Source: Lycocorax pyrrhopterus obiensis
Taxonomy: Eukaryota; Chordata; Aves; Passeriformes; Paradisaeidae
Assembly: GCA_014706295.1 (NCBI GenBank)
Contig: JACSVZ010000022.1
Location: 13,100,830-13,164,829, forward strand
Reading direction: 5' to 3'
Length of the DNA stretch: 64,000 nucleotides
Shown here piece after piece: positions 31,113 to 45,300 of this stretch; the first letter of the stretch is position 1; every line of letters begins with the position of its first letter. The notes under the pieces were generated by a model, which saw only the letters and a list, made by a program, of their open reading frames with translations, was not told where the DNA came from and searched no databases. The position numbers and the translations under genes are program-made.

Positions 31113-34100
31113 CTAGAAATGGGCATCTCTCTTTTCAGTGATCCAAAGTCCAGATCAGATGTAAGTCCACAAGGAAGCAGGAGAGAAATAAGGAGACTGA
31201 ATAACCTGCTTCTGACAGCCATGCAAGGGTGAGCTGGCATGAGCTACAGATAAATTTCATTTAAAAAAAGAGTTGTGATGAATATCTTGGATAATGTATT
31301 TTGATTCTGACTACAGCCACTGTGCCAAAACAGAGGAGTGTTGTGATTAAGGCTGCAGGCTGCAGCTTGGAAGACCTGGATTTCTTTAGCATTTTCCCAA
31401 ACACTCCCCAGGTGACCTTTAGCAGGTGATTTAATTTTTCCGTGCGTCAAAGACATTGAAAATAACACTTCAAAATGAAATAAAAACTCTTTCTTATCTA
31501 ACAGTGATACCGTGAGAATAGAATCCCTTTTGTTGGCTGAAGCACTTGGCCACTGGGATGAGGGAGGCTGCACAGCTCCCATCTCCAGCCCCTGCCCTCT
31601 GCATGGGCACTAGCACAGAGCTGGTGTCCATCTGCATCTCTCAGAACAGGAACCAGCTCCGACCCAACTCCCATCAGCACTTTCCAGCCTTTATGCCCCA
31701 GAGATTCCAGGCCATCTCACAAAGAGCACTTAAAAGGAGACCTGAGGAATAATAAGCATTCTAACTTTTGTCTGAGGCAATTTCTATAAAACCATGAAAT
31801 TACATTTGGCTTTTCTTGGGCAGGGAGATGAGCAATAGTTCAAAGTCTGGGTGGTCACACGGCAATTGGTGCTGCAGAGAGGTGCCCTTTGGTAAATATG
31901 CCAGCATAAATTGATGCTGCTTCCAGGTGGTTTCTGCCACCCACTGACAAAAGGAGTGAGTGCTGAGACAGAAAAAACTCAAAATCTCAAGGCAGACAAG
32001 GGAAAGTAAACAACAATCTCAGAAACATTTTTTTTTTTAAAGTAAAAAACAACCTTCTTTGGACTGGTGCAAAGCAAATTTCTCCTACAGCGTGTAACTT
32101 CTTGGTGATTACCCAAAGGCCAGGCTTTAGGATAAAAAAAATATCCTAGTTATGTCCATTGCACTCTTATAATCCACAAAACCTTTGCTGTCAAATGCTG
32201 CCAGAGCAATTTAATAAACAGGGAGAATGCCTTAATGTATTCTGAAACCTGAAAACCACCCATCATTAGCCCCACATGCTGTTTTCCTACTTTCCCTGCT
32301 TTAAGTCATTTAGCTGCTACAGATGTTTTTCTTGTAAGCCTGACTTCTGTTTTTATCAGCCTGATTTGTTTTCTGGTATATCACGCTTGATTAGAAAGAG
32401 GAAGAAAAACCTTTCACAATTCAGGTATAACTGCCTTCTTCTTTAAGCTGTGTCAGGCTGGAAGCTTTAAAAAGATCATCAGGAGGATCAGTGTAGGTGA
32501 ATAAATATTCATAATATTGCTCATTATTTATACTTGGTCTCATTTTTGAAGATAAGCTTGAAATTCCACACTTGTGACACCACTGCTGTAGCCAGACCTT
32601 TTTGTTCTGAGGAACATGAGGTTTTTTAAAACCTATCAGTGCAGCAACTAAAAAACCAAAATCAATGTAATATATTCAAACCATTTTGTCTAATCCTATA
32701 TGTATACATGTGGCATGTACAACACTAAGATCCTGGATTTTAAAATTATTGGCAGTCAGGAGCACAACACAAGTCTGGGGCATCTGTACTGCGTTGACTC
32801 CTTATGGTCTGGATAAAATAAACTCATTTGGTGTCATTCGTTATTCATTGCTGAGAATTATTTTAAGAAAATAGCTTGGCTAAGTCCCTGCTGGCTGCAT
32901 ATCATATGTGCCTTATGAATTGAAGGGAATGTCCAAACAGTGAAGGAACAGGTTATAGCCACAAAAGCAGCTGATTTATTAAATTTGGCAGAAGGAAAGG
33001 TTAGTGGAAAACAGTCAAATAACAGAGAAGAGATTAATGTGAGATGCCCCCTATTTTATTTCTCTTAAGAGCTGTTTCACCCAGTGTGGGCAGGGTTATG
33101 TTGTGTCGATTTGCTGAGGGAGGATGTGATTGACAACTTCTAGAAAAGAAATTCAGTTTGGTTGTGAAGTTGGAAATAGTAAAGGGGGCTTTTGTCAAAA
33201 CCAGCTCTGCCTGCAAAGGCTTTGTTTCCCTGACTTGGAAAAGGGCTACATGAAAACAGGTGCAAGGGAAAAGATCTCCAATGCTGTGGGAAAATCAACT
33301 GAAAGCTTAGCCTGTGAGTGAAGGATTTTTTTTCTGGCTGGAAATGCTGACCCATGACAAGAAATGAAGGCATTTGAACATGAGCAATATTTGATCCCGC
33401 TAATTGTGTATTTATCAATAATGTTAAAGATGTAACACACAGAAAATAAAGACATGCAGTTGATTCAATACCTGACTGTTGTTCTATGCCTTGGTGTAGA
33501 AGGGTTAGAATTCAGACTGAATCTGATGGAAAAAACACTTAGGTCCAGAGCAAAATACAGTACTACAGTTTGTGATAACTTATCAAATGCTACACAGCTA
33601 CAATTACTTCAATGGTACAAATCACTCACTGAGCAGGATCTAGGATTAATGGAAGATAAAGTGCTATACTTTTCTAGAGGAGGCATCTCAGCTTTTTTTA
33701 CAAGCTAATGATCCTGATGTTTATATCTAGCTGTATTAGACAAATTGAAAAGAAAGATTTTTTGTTAAACATTGTATTAATGGACTTGAGTGAAGTCACA
33801 AATGGGTAATTATGTGTACTCTTACAAAAGAAAGGCCACCAAAATGAAGAACTATTTGCAGAGAGCATTATTAACAGCACAGGGCTTCCCATGGAGCTTC
33901 CTGATGGTTGTCAGCACTCACTGCTCTCTGGATTACAGCATTTGGGGAGTGAGAAACTGTGATCCCAGGAAAATATTGACTGCTATATTGACCCATCCCA
34001 GGTTTGCAATAGGAAGTGGCTGCAGGATATTTGAGCAAATTTACTTTTGGGTTCCATTATACCCAAAGACCAAGCAGAGAAACAGCACAGTGAGGTCTGA

Positions 34101-37100
34101 ACCCCAAGCTCTGGTGACTCAGAGGTTTTGCAGACGCCTTTCGAAGGGTGCCGTGGTCCAGCCCCAGTGGGGCTTCACCGCCCTCCAGGTACCTGCTCTC
34201 TGCTTTGGAGAGTACAACTCACTACACTGCCTGCTCACAGGGCTTCAGACAGGAGATAAAACCGGGCAAGTGAGGAACAGGAACAAATGACTTAATGATA
34301 AACTGAAAAACTGCTGATAAACGAAATGATTGAGACGCCGGGCTGGCAGAGTGCCACTGCGAGAGCTGCTGTGATGAGCAGGGACGTTTTCCTTCCCATA
34401 CTGAGCCTGTCAGCCTTAATCAGATCTGCCTTAGCAGAGTCTCTGTACATCCAGGTGAGACTCCAAAGAGAGCAGTCGGAAAACTGCTCCATGTCAGCGG
34501 CCGGAGAGGGTCCGGTCAGAGCAGAGCTCCAGAAAAAGCAGACTGATATATGGAGTGTGAAATTAAATGCCCTGTTTATTAATTTGAAAGAGAAGGGAGT
34601 AGACCAAGAAGGATTTTTGATAATCCTAAATTGTCCCAGCTGTATAGGGAGACCTTTGGAAGGGTACCTCGGGCCCTTTCTGGTGACTGTGTATGACAAG
34701 AGGATGGAGCAGCAGCCACGAGCCACTGCAATAATTGAAGGAAAAATTTAATTTTCCCAGATCAGGGCCTTAATCAAGAAGCATTTAATTTCTATGCTTT
34801 TTGTCATCTAAGGGATGTGCAGGATCTTTGCAAAGTGTCAAAGGCCTTTAGGTGACCGGGAGCAGGTTCCACGGTAGCAGGGGAAATTTTATAAAGGAAC
34901 TGGCACCGCAGAGACCCCCTTGACAACCTCCCAGGTTCCTGTAATATGGAATTAACTTCACATTGCCACGAGGTATGAAAGAGGAACTTGCCAACCACCT
35001 TTACATGATGAAATGCAATTCTTGCAGTTACAAAATTGGAGGAATGTAGCATTTTTTGGCTATTAGCTGCAAGAGGGAATTTCAGCACTTCAGCTCTCTC
35101 CAATGCTGGCTACATTTCCTCTTAAAAAACATTTATGTAGGGAAGTGCTGAATTTCATACAAGAAGCAAAATGACCCTGAATTTAGTAGGCTACATTATC
35201 AAATACTCAAAAGTAACAGACTGAAATGAAAAATTGCAAAGCATAATTCTGCCAAGATAATTAATCCTTGTTAACCCATGACCTGATCATGTATGATGCT
35301 GCTCTGACGAGCTTACTGAAATGCTACAAATAATGCCAGCATATTTTATTTTCTTTGTAGGCATAAATATTGACAAATTCATACTCATTAAACTTCTGCA
35401 AGCTGAGAATTATTCCTGTTTCTCAAATAGGGAACAGGCAGAGGATTTTTCCAGAGGGATTCATCCATTTGGATAGTCCAGTTGGAGATGCTGAATGCAG
35501 TTTTAAGCCTTTTTTATGCACAAAAGTAAAACTGTATTGATTAAATCCACCCTCACAGTGTTACTTCCTTTCCCCCCACCCTCAGCTCAGACCTGTTTCT
35601 ATGTGCAAGACAGTCCTTTTGCTGAGTTGCACCAGCTCCCTGAGCAGCATTATTCCAAAAAGAAACTTTTTGCATCTGTAAATAAACTGACTGTAAGTTC
35701 TGGGCAGCAATTCATTGCTTTATGCTCAGAGACAGAACCAGTCCAAAAATGTAACTGCAGACTAAGGATTTAGGTACATAAAAAAAACTGTTGTGAGGCA
35801 AGATGGGGTGCGGATTTACAGTGCTTTTGTCCATCCATAGGATCTGCTTCATGCTACCCATCACCTGCCATAAACCTGGAGTGTCTTATCCCACTTCAGG
35901 GTACCACGTGTGAGCTGGAATTTGTTCAGGCTATGTTAGTTGCAAACAATAGTCCTTATTGCCAGTACTGACAATTTGTGGCAATTACAAAGGAAAAGGG
36001 ACACTGTGGGATAAAGAATTCCCTCAAAACAAACTGTTTTTGCTTTGGTTGTGATGTGGAATTCAAATGAAACCATCTCATCTGTGGTTCATGCTCCAAA
36101 ATCTCAGCTGCCTGTACAACTCAAGGGCAACGTCCCCAAAACTGCACCGGCATTTTCTTCAGAATCCAGTTTAACATCTTACCCCTGTAGGAGATTCAGA
36201 AGGAGCTGATGAGATTCTAAGTTTAATACTCTCCAACATACTGGTGAGATGTGTGCTTCTGGAAAAGCAAATTAGTATTTCTCCTACAGCAGTGTGTGAT
36301 GTTAAACTTCTGTGGAGCTGCTCACCTCAGGTTCAGGTGTATGAACTTACACTAAGTAAATGTTGTATGTGTGATGCTGTACTTCCTCCACTTCTCAGAC
36401 AAAACCATGCTGGGAAAGTAGAAGAACCAGAAGCTGAGGTACTTCACTGCAGGAAAGAAGCAGGGCTGTAACACCACGCTCCAGACCATCCTCTTCAGGC
36501 AGAATGCAAAGGGATTGAGGACTCTGGTCCTTGGTCTCTCTCAGAAGAAGCTGGAGGCTCTGATAAGTATGTGTCAAGAATTTTGTGAGATGGATTAACT
36601 CCCTGTGGGGAGTAAGGCGAGATCATGAAACGCATTTAATTTTATCATACATTGAACTCACATTTGTGTCCCAGAGTGAAAAGGTTTTATCTCACCCCAC
36701 TAACAGCAGTGTTTACCTCTCTCTCTCGGTTAATGGGAGCTGTATGGATTTTTTATTTCTTTTTCCTCATAGGAAATGTCAGAACAGGCCAGATTTAGAG
36801 ACGTATTATCTGACAGCAGAAACAAAGTGCTGTCTCACACCAGCTGTAACACGTCCTTACTTTGAGTCATTAAGGTCTCTAACTAAGCCATTAGCCCAGG
36901 GAATCACTGATGGGAGCCTTTCCCATGGAAAACACAACACACACCACAGAGATCCCATTTTCACCACTCTGTTTGGAACAGAAAATACCATCCTGGGCTG
37001 GCACCTTCTTTGGTCTAAGCATTAGAACGTGCATGTCTGAGGGACTGGAATTATCCTGGAGAGTCTGCATTGCCTGTGGAGAGATGCCATGAGCCAGGCT

Positions 37101-39005
37101 CCTGGCACGCTGAGAGGGCAGGGGTGGGCACAGAGGGATAAGCTGGATGCAGGAGCATCTCTCCAGGCAGTTTTCCCACCTGCTCTCCTGTGGCATCAAG
37201 CAGAAGCCCTCTGCCCTTGGCTGTGTGGGGCAGGCTGAGCACAGTGGACAGACAGGGAATTCCTGATCTAAAAAGTCCTCCTCTCTCCTGGAAAGCTGCA
37301 AACAGGCCTCTGGCCAAGCTCCAGGGGCAGCAGGAGCTGTGGGTGCAGGGTTTTATGGGTTTGCTCCCGGAATGGCAGGTGGGGTGCATTTGTCTGATGT
37401 TGTTTTTCAGATCCCTTTCCAAAGGGAAGGGAATGTTCAGCCCCGTACCCAGGGGCTGGGTGTGCAGCAGGACTGGGCCTCGGGATTTTCACCAAACGGG
37501 AGAAAAGCAAACAAACACAATCAACAGATGGAAACCCTCAGATGGAAGGGGACACACTGGTTATTTATTTAAAGAGCTGTTAAGTCCTAATGGAAATTTT
37601 CGAGACCCATTCCATTTAGAACTAGCAGAGGTTTATTTAGCCCATATTTTCTGTTTGTTTTCACTCATTTTTCATGTTAAAGAACATTTGCTACCAGTAC
37701 TCATCTCCAGCATCTTCAATCGTGTATTCCCCAGCATTACCCTGGTTGCTATGGAGACAACTGAGATGCCACAAACAAGAGGAAGCTCTTCTGGTGCAGG
37801 AGCAGTGCTCCAAGGAGAGAAAGAACCCTGAAAAACATGGTATGTACCAGCCCTTGCACACAAATATGGAAAAGGGGGGACATCTATGGGACAATCAATG
37901 TGCTGGACCCTAAGTCTAAACAAAGTATTTCCCCAGACCTGCTTCCGTGTTGCCTGTGCTGCTTTTCAAGCTGCACAAAAGCCATAATCCATATTCCTCT
38001 AGACTTGATGCCAAAGAACATTTTCTACCTGGATTTGAATAATGTGAATATATTAATTAAAGTTGATAATAGCTGATAATGATTTCCATCAGCAGTAGAA
38101 TGTTGCTATATTTATCATTATTTATGAGATCACCGTAGCTCACCGTAATTTATACAGAGAAGACTTGAACTAACGTGACTTGACATCTTAACAACTTTTC
38201 TGATCACACCTTTAAAGCCACAGAACGCTGTTTTCTTGGACAACCAGATCATTTCTCAGTATGGAAAGGAAAGTAAAGAGAGGAGATCAAGCCCCCCACG
38301 TTTCACTTTGATCAGCTTGCCCTCGAAAAGGAGTTGACTTTGAGACTGGCCACAGCACTGGCAAAAATAAAGGGACAATTTAGCATTTGTATTTATTATG
38401 GACGTTGCTTTGCAGAACTCAGATGTGCTCTGCAGACAGAAGCAGGGCTTGAAGTAGAGACATGGGAGGGAGAACAGAAACTGTGTGTCTTGTCCTTTCT
38501 AAAATCCCTCAGGAGCTGCCCCCCAGCTCCCCTATCCTGAGCAGCAGTGCCCCAGGGGTTTGGGGCTGGCAATCTTCCCAGCTCCCCCTTGGACTCAGAG
38601 AAAGAGCATCTCCCCTTGGGCGGTGCTGAGGGGCCCTTCACAATGGGAGCTTTGGCAGCAGGAAGTGAGAAGAACCTTGCAAAGGCCAGAGGAGGCAGCA
38701 GGAAGAAATCTGGAAGATGTCTTCTGCAAAATCTTGGGCTGGATGGATGGGCAAGGACTGGACCCTCCCTCAAGGAGGAAGAGAGGGGATGATCCCACTA
38801 AGGAAGCATCCAAATCCTCACACAGTGGTGGATCAGTAAGGTCTATAACCCTGTGGGGTGGAACTCAGGATTGCCTGGTTCTCAGTCTGGATGCAGGAGG
38901 CATTTTTCCTGCTGCTGCTGCTGCTGTGCCTGGGCTCAGTGGGGCTCCTGGTGGGGAAGAACCTTCCAGAAGAAAAGTTAGAGTCAGACACTGAACATGA
39001 GGCAC

Positions 39006-39030
39006 TCACAGTGCTTTCACAGTGCTTTCA
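39006..39030. repeat. 11 bp tandem duplication
   Basis: The unit TCACAGTGCTT is present twice in tandem, followed by the first three bases of a third copy. It is intronic, with no evident function. Confidence 0.85.
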
Positions 39031-40727
39031 TGGTAGTATAATATAAAACCAGCTAAACTCTGTCTGACTTTAAAAATTCTGTTTTATATCAGGTCACTGG
39101 CTATAGACATGCGAGTGAAAATTCTGAAAAAACCCACCAAAATATCAAAATAAGCATTTCCTATAAAACAGGTCCTAGTGATATAAAATTTATAAAACAT
39201 GAATTCATAAAATATGCAAAACATATTCACTTTTAGCTGGCACGGCCAAAACTCAGAAACATCAGTAATTGACAGACTGAGGTCAAAACAGTTCATAGAA
39301 TAAAACAAGAAAAAAACCATCCAGGAACCCCCTAATCTCTCAAAGCTGCTGACATCACTGCTTTTTGGTTTCAGCAGACCGAGGCACAAAGACAGAACAA
39401 CAGGAATCTTCTCAAACATTTGTTGTTAAGGTAAATCTAAAATGATTGTCTAGCACAATGTTAATTACATTGTACAGCAATCAAAACAGAGACGCCGAGT
39501 CTAATGAATCCCTACTCTCACCTTTGGAACTGAACTGGAGTGTCTTGTTCACCTCCTTATTAGCCCATAAATATTCTAATTAGGAAGCAACTCCAGATGA
39601 ATAGGATTAGCAATAAGGACATTTTAGACTAGGTACACAAGAGATACTCAAAACTCTCATGTCTTATCTAAGGCTCTCCTGACATTTATAATCATGTTGA
39701 AACGCTAAATTTACATAGCTCTGCCTAATTAGACACGGTTGCAATTATGTTTGTGGGCTTCCTTTTTTTCCTGCCCAAGTGTAACTTACACTGTCAACAC
39801 AGGAAGCAGGAACTGAATAGAAGCTCAGCAAGAAATAAAAGTGTTTTCTGCTATTTATTTTTTCCTGGTTTTAATTTGAAATTCATATTTCTAAGATTTT
39901 TTTTTTCCGATTCCAGGCAAGTTCTGGCTGTTATGGATCCGAGTCCAGATCACTGCTGCTTTAGATGTAAAAAATGTGCTCTTTTTAGATCATCAGCATC
40001 TCAAGAGCAGGCACCAAACCAGACCAAATTCTGCAAAAGGTGACACGTTCTGCCTGCAGCAGGTGGGTCGCTTGTGCTCTTGGTGAGAGCAAGAAACAAA
40101 GAAACTTGTTTCCTTTGAAAACTGTAAGGTCCCTGAAATTCTCACCCTGCTTATGAATTTTTCTAACTGCCCTGGGGTTTTTTGTTTCAGTCCCTCTTCC
40201 CCGCCTGAACTTGACATTTCTACAAGAATCCTGTGTTTATCTTCCTTGGCCTTCAGAAAGCTGGTGGGAAGCAGGTAATCCATCACGTTGTATTTCTGTG
40301 CAGCAAATGTTGGCATTATTGGGCAGAGATTTGATAAATGATGTGTACATTATAAAACTGAATTTCAATATATTGTCTTTGATGTCCATAATCACAGATA
40401 GAGTTCTTTCACCTCAACTCAAATATAAATCAAAGTAAGTTATATGCACTCAATTCAACGTGCTTACAAATTCCTCTTTCAGAACTAAACCATCATCATG
40501 AAAACTCACCCGCACAGAGCTCAGGCTGCAGCCAAGGTGGGTGGAGATGCCCCTACATATAAACCCTCAGGACTGGAATATTAGGGAATTCCCAGGGCAA
40601 ACATCCACAAATCCTTTTTACTGACTGCTAGATGTATAATTAACTCTACTCCTAAATACTTTGTTTATTAGAAAACCAGCATCTTATTTGACTCCCACAT
40701 CATGTTTCAAGCTCCATGCCAATGATC

Positions 40728-40985
40728 AGAGAATCATGGAATTATGGAACAGCCTGGGCTGGAAGGGACCCTAAAGCTCATCTTGTTCCACCCCCTGCCA
40801 TGGGCAGGGACACCTTCCACTATCCCAGGTTGCTCCAAACCCCATCCAACCCGGCCTTCGACCCTTCCAGGGCTGGAGAAGCCACAACTTCTCTGGGCAA
40901 CCTGTGCCAGGGCCTCACCACCCTCACAATAAATAATTTTTTCCTGATATCTAATCCAAGCCTGCTCTCTTTCAGTTGGAAGGCA
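40728..40985 (-). mobile_element. CR1 LINE 3' fragment, best preserved copy in the window
   Basis: The plus strand carries the complement of about 260 bp of CR1: AGAGAATCATGGAATTATGG, GGGCTGGAAGGGACC, CCCCTGCCATGGGCAGGGAC, AGGTTGCTCCAAACCCCATC, GGGCAACCTGTGCCAGGGCC and TTCCTGATATCTAATCCAAG. The copy is therefore on the minus strand, parallel to the cadherin gene. It is the longest and least diverged CR1 tail here, so probably the youngest. Small open frames within it are by-products of the repeat. Confidence 0.92.
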
Positions 40986-41978
40986 TTAAATGACTCATGC
41001 CAGCAAAGTCACACAGCCCTTGGAAGCCAGGCTGCCAGGTGGCAGAGGTCAGTGGTTGCAGGCAGAGCAGCACTAAAGAAAACAGTCTTAATAAAGACTC
41101 CTGAGGAATGAGAAAACAACTAAAGAACAGGAGGAAAACCTCCTGTTTCCAGCTTCACTGCTTGGAACGTGGGAGAGGTGGAAAAACAACAGTTCTGCTC
41201 CAGCAGGTTTATAGAAGCCAAAATTAAACAATTAGGAAACCAAGTCTCCTCCTTCAGCAAACTGAAGCGAAGCAGATCACGCAGCAAACTGACCCTTGTG
41301 AGCTCTCCAGGCTGTTCCTGCACAGCCCACACCGGGAACATCCAGCAAGGCAGCCCAAAAGCCCAACTGCAGCCTCCCAGTGAACTCCACGCTCCAGCTC
41401 CATGGACCTGAAGAGCAGGGGTGTTCCTGAATATCTGCTTCTCAAAGGACGTACCCAGCACGTTTTCTCTGGCCAGGACATCAGCCCTGTGCCTGCTTTC
41501 TTATCGAGCTTTCTGATCAGGGCTTGTATCGGTCAAGGCAGTCAGATCTGAGAGCCTCTGATGACAGCCCAAGGAGCTGAAACAAAATCAATAACCATAG
41601 AAACCCCATCCCATCCCCTGCTCTGCTGTGTTTAAGATCAATCAATATGCATAAACGACCAGTGCCAGGCACATCTGCACCAGTCGTGCACATAATCAAC
41701 TTTGTCCTGTCTCAGTTTAATGCAATTTTCCACCATATTAGCAGCCTTTATGATATCCTGTCTTTTCAAACAGACGTGATTCAGAATCACTACATAGTTA
41801 ATTGGATTATTGGAGTCGCACACAGACCCACACTCACACCACCCCCCCCTAAATCTGCTCTCAGTGACAGCCTCTCCTCACTCCACTGAGGATGGGATTA
41901 CAGCCATGTGTAAAGTGTTTGCAAGGAGGTGACATCCGAGGCCACAGCCAGCTTCCCCCGATACCTCTGGCAGAAGAA

Positions 41979-41995
41979 TGTGTGTGTGTATGTAT
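41979..41995. repeat. TG microsatellite
   Basis: A short run of TG repeats (TGTGTGTGTGTATGTAT) lies in the large intron and grades into a TA-rich end. Confidence 0.75.
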
Positions 41996-42316
41996 ATTTA
42001 ACAGACTGGGAAAAGAAATGAACAAACTTATCAAATGCCATGCTGAAGCATCCATTAAAAACTGCACACACTTTTAATGACTTGGGTGAGGGTTGCTGTT
42101 GCATAAATTTATTTAACGTTAATGTCCCTAGTTTGCTGTAAATTTCACACTGTGAAATTACCAGGGCAGTTCTAACGGAGCTGAAGCCTCCAGCTGCACT
42201 CCATGATAAAGGAGGAAATAATTATGAATTCCTCTGGGAAGCCAAAGAAAGTCAAAGATCTCCTTCGAAACTGCTCCCAGCTGAGCTGCTCATCAGCCAG
42301 CTGAGGAGGTGCAGAG

Positions 42317-42370
42317 CCGCTCCCAGCGCCGGGGGAAGCGGGATGAGCAGGATGCTCCCGCTGACGACGG
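42317..42370. promoter_or_regulatory. Small intronic CpG cluster
   Basis: Seven CpGs occur within 54 bp (AGCGCCGG, AAGCGGG and GACGACGG), flanked by CpG-poor intron. It may be a short regulatory element or simply a chance GC-rich patch. No exon or transcript start can be supported here. Confidence 0.25.
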
Positions 42371-45300
42371 TGCTGCCATCAACTGACATTTAATTTGGAA
42401 GGATTGAAAGCTGGTGTCTGCAGCAACTTCTGCCAAGAAACATTACGAACAGTCAAGACAGAGCATGGAAGTGGTTTTATGTTCCAAGTTCGGATGATAC
42501 CGTGTAATTTTACATCTAATCACCTAGCGCGAGACATAACCGGCACACACAGCTCCAAGAGCTCGTGCCTGCAGCTCTGACAGATGCCTGGATCATGAGA
42601 GGATGCTGCACCATGTGTGTTGTTCCATCTACAATGGCATTCTCTATAACCCTTCAAATCCAGAGCTAACAGCCCTTGCAAGAGTTTACAAGAGTGGAAA
42701 AAGGAAACTCCTCTCTTCCACCCTCCTTAATTTTCTATCCCTACAAATCTCTCTCCCTTTCATTTGTGTTTTTCCCTGTTTCTTCTTGCTTCCTCCACAC
42801 CACCATGGGCTCCTCTGGCCAACAGTGCTCTCCCTGCAGCAGGAGAGCCCACCTGGACAGTGAGCAGCTGTGGCACAGCCGGAGACCCCAGCCCCTGCCT
42901 CTTTCCCACCACGATGCTCCTTGCCTGGCATCCTCCCTTCTGTCAGCTTGGAATTCAGGCCCAGTCATGAGCAAACCAATCATGGCTCACCTCTGAGTGC
43001 ACCTCTGAAATGATAAAACAACTCATTCCTGATAAAGGAATCAGGGAAATGTAAGAAACAAAACCACCTAATGGGGCAGACAGGCAGTATTTATTCAGTT
43101 GCTCCCGGTGCGTCACTCATAATAACGTCTTGCAGTGTACTTCAGACTTGTTTCCCAAGAACAAATATAATTCTTATTTATAATGCAACAAAGGATAAAG
43201 CAGGTTTCCAGATTCTGATAAGCGACTCTCTGATTATTTCTTCAATAAAAACCGTCACGTCTTTCAGATTATTCTTCCATGTTTTATTCTGGTTTGGAAC
43301 AGAGACAGAACAGATGAGCATCTCTGCGCCTTGAGTCACTTGGTTTATTTCCTCATTTATAAAACCTGGGGATCTGCTAGAGAGCACCTCAGTGGTGCTC
43401 AAGGACTTTTGGACTTCGTGGACTGGACTTGCAGCAGTGAGTAACCAATGCTTGGCTCTGGTGAGCATCACCCTTTATCAGGTAATTGATCTGTGAAAAG
43501 ACAACGCGGGTGGAGGGAGTGAGGATGGTGACAAAGAGCTCTCCTGGAATAGCAAACACCAGCCCTTCCCAACAAACAGCAACCCAAGATGCTGCTGGGA
43601 AGCCTGTCAGCAGAACGCCTGCTCAGTGCATCAGCACGCACCAGACATTGGCTCGATGCACTGAAACGGGTTGAAAAACGTGAAAAGCAATGTGGTCACC
43701 TCTTTGGACTTTCTGCTTGCATTCTAATTTCTCTGCAAAATATGTGCCATATTATTTACTGTGTCTTCTTTTAAGGTAGCTGTCACCATACGACTTAGAA
43801 ACTCCAAACATACTAAGAATGGGATTTTCTGTGTCAAAATGTCCCATTGAAATTCAGACACCTCCTTCTCACAGTCTGTGCAACACTGCGAAGCAAACAG
43901 GGCCCGGACCTTATTGGGAAAAAATCCCCAAACAAATGTTGTGTTTATGTAATGATGTATTTATTTAGGGCCACTTCAATCAGATACAGCTGGTTAAACT
44001 TGAAAATAACTGCATGTGAAAACGCAAACAATAATTTATGTAACTTTAAATGAGTTTTTGCAAGATGTTTTGATGCATTTTCCTTGAACGCTCCCCTGCA
44101 CATCTGGATATGAAGTCTGTAATTCAGCTTTCCTCATTCCCTGTGGAAGCTGCCTGGAAAGGACTGTGCCTGTGCCCCTCTCTGAACTGCCTGGGCACAG
44201 CGTCTGGGGTCAGCAGAGTAACACAAAATCCATTTCTCAAATGTGTCAGTCAGCCTTTGAAGATGCTGATACTGCAGGCAATGGTCACTCCGAGTTACAT
44301 TAACAGCTCTTCCTGCAAACACTGGAATTAGTTTTCAGAAGAACATCCCTAAATACCCATTTTGATATGGTTGGATGACAGTAGTGGCAGAGACCATATA
44401 GAGAGCTGAAGGGGCCTGAGGATGAAAACTGGTGGAGAATTTTATGACAAAGTGGTTTTTCATCACGAGACGCTGAGAGTGAAACTGCTCCCAAGGACGG
44501 GCACTTGAAAGCTCTCCCTCACTTGGAATTGATTTTTACATTGCAAAAGAGTCCTTTTAAAAATGGTTTTAATGGTTTGAGCTGGCTTTGACAAAGATTG
44601 ATCTTCTAAAATGTCAAACATAATTTTAAAAGACCAATATCAATATGACATTTTTGCAGCTATTAAAACAAAAATACTGAATCTCTCCAGATTTTTTTTT
44701 TCTGACTGGTAATTACAATTAAAAAAAGTCAATATTTTGTCCTAATCCGGGGGTGGGGAAAATGTTGTGGGGCGTTTCTTGCTTAATCAGGATAATTTAC
44801 ATAAATGACTGCTAATGCTTCAATTTCTGATCTGATGGATAGAGCTGAGAGATTCTCCTGCTTTCTGCTTTAGGGGTTTTCAGAGATGTGACCATGGCCA
44901 AAGGAGCGGGGGGTGGGCTACCTGTCCAAAGAACCATCCAATGTCCTGCAGGTTTCCCTGCAGGCTCTTTTTCTAGGGAGTTGTGCTCAACTGCTTTGCC
45001 AAGAGCTGATACCCTGAAGTCATGAAGGCACCCAATGCCTCTCCAGCTCTCACTGGTGGAAGCTGCTCTGCTGCACATCTGTAGGGCAGATTTTCTGATA
45101 GTGCAGAGCACTGGTAACGCTTCCAGATTGTCTCTTTATGCTCAAATATGCTTGCTTTCAAACCACACCTAGCTGCTGATTTCCCAGTAAATACTGTTCG
45201 TTACCTTCTCTGTCAAACATCGTCTTCTGATATCAAACATACGGGGGGAGAGAACTGCACATAATTTAGAAATCTAGTAATGCATTTCCCATCACACTCC

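Noticed and set aside
34326..34751. 141-codon open frame on the plus strand, overlapped by a 144-codon minus frame
   Set aside because: Two similar-length frames on opposite strands, neither with a known domain, argue for chance absence of stops.
37190..37831. 213-codon open frame on the plus strand
   Set aside because: It is the longest frame in the window, but it overlaps long frames on the opposite strand, lies in slightly GC-richer intron and shows no domain, signal peptide or repeat pattern. It is most simply chance.
40744..41111. Open frames starting inside 40728-40985
   Set aside because: They read through an antisense CR1 tail, so they are by-products of the repeat.
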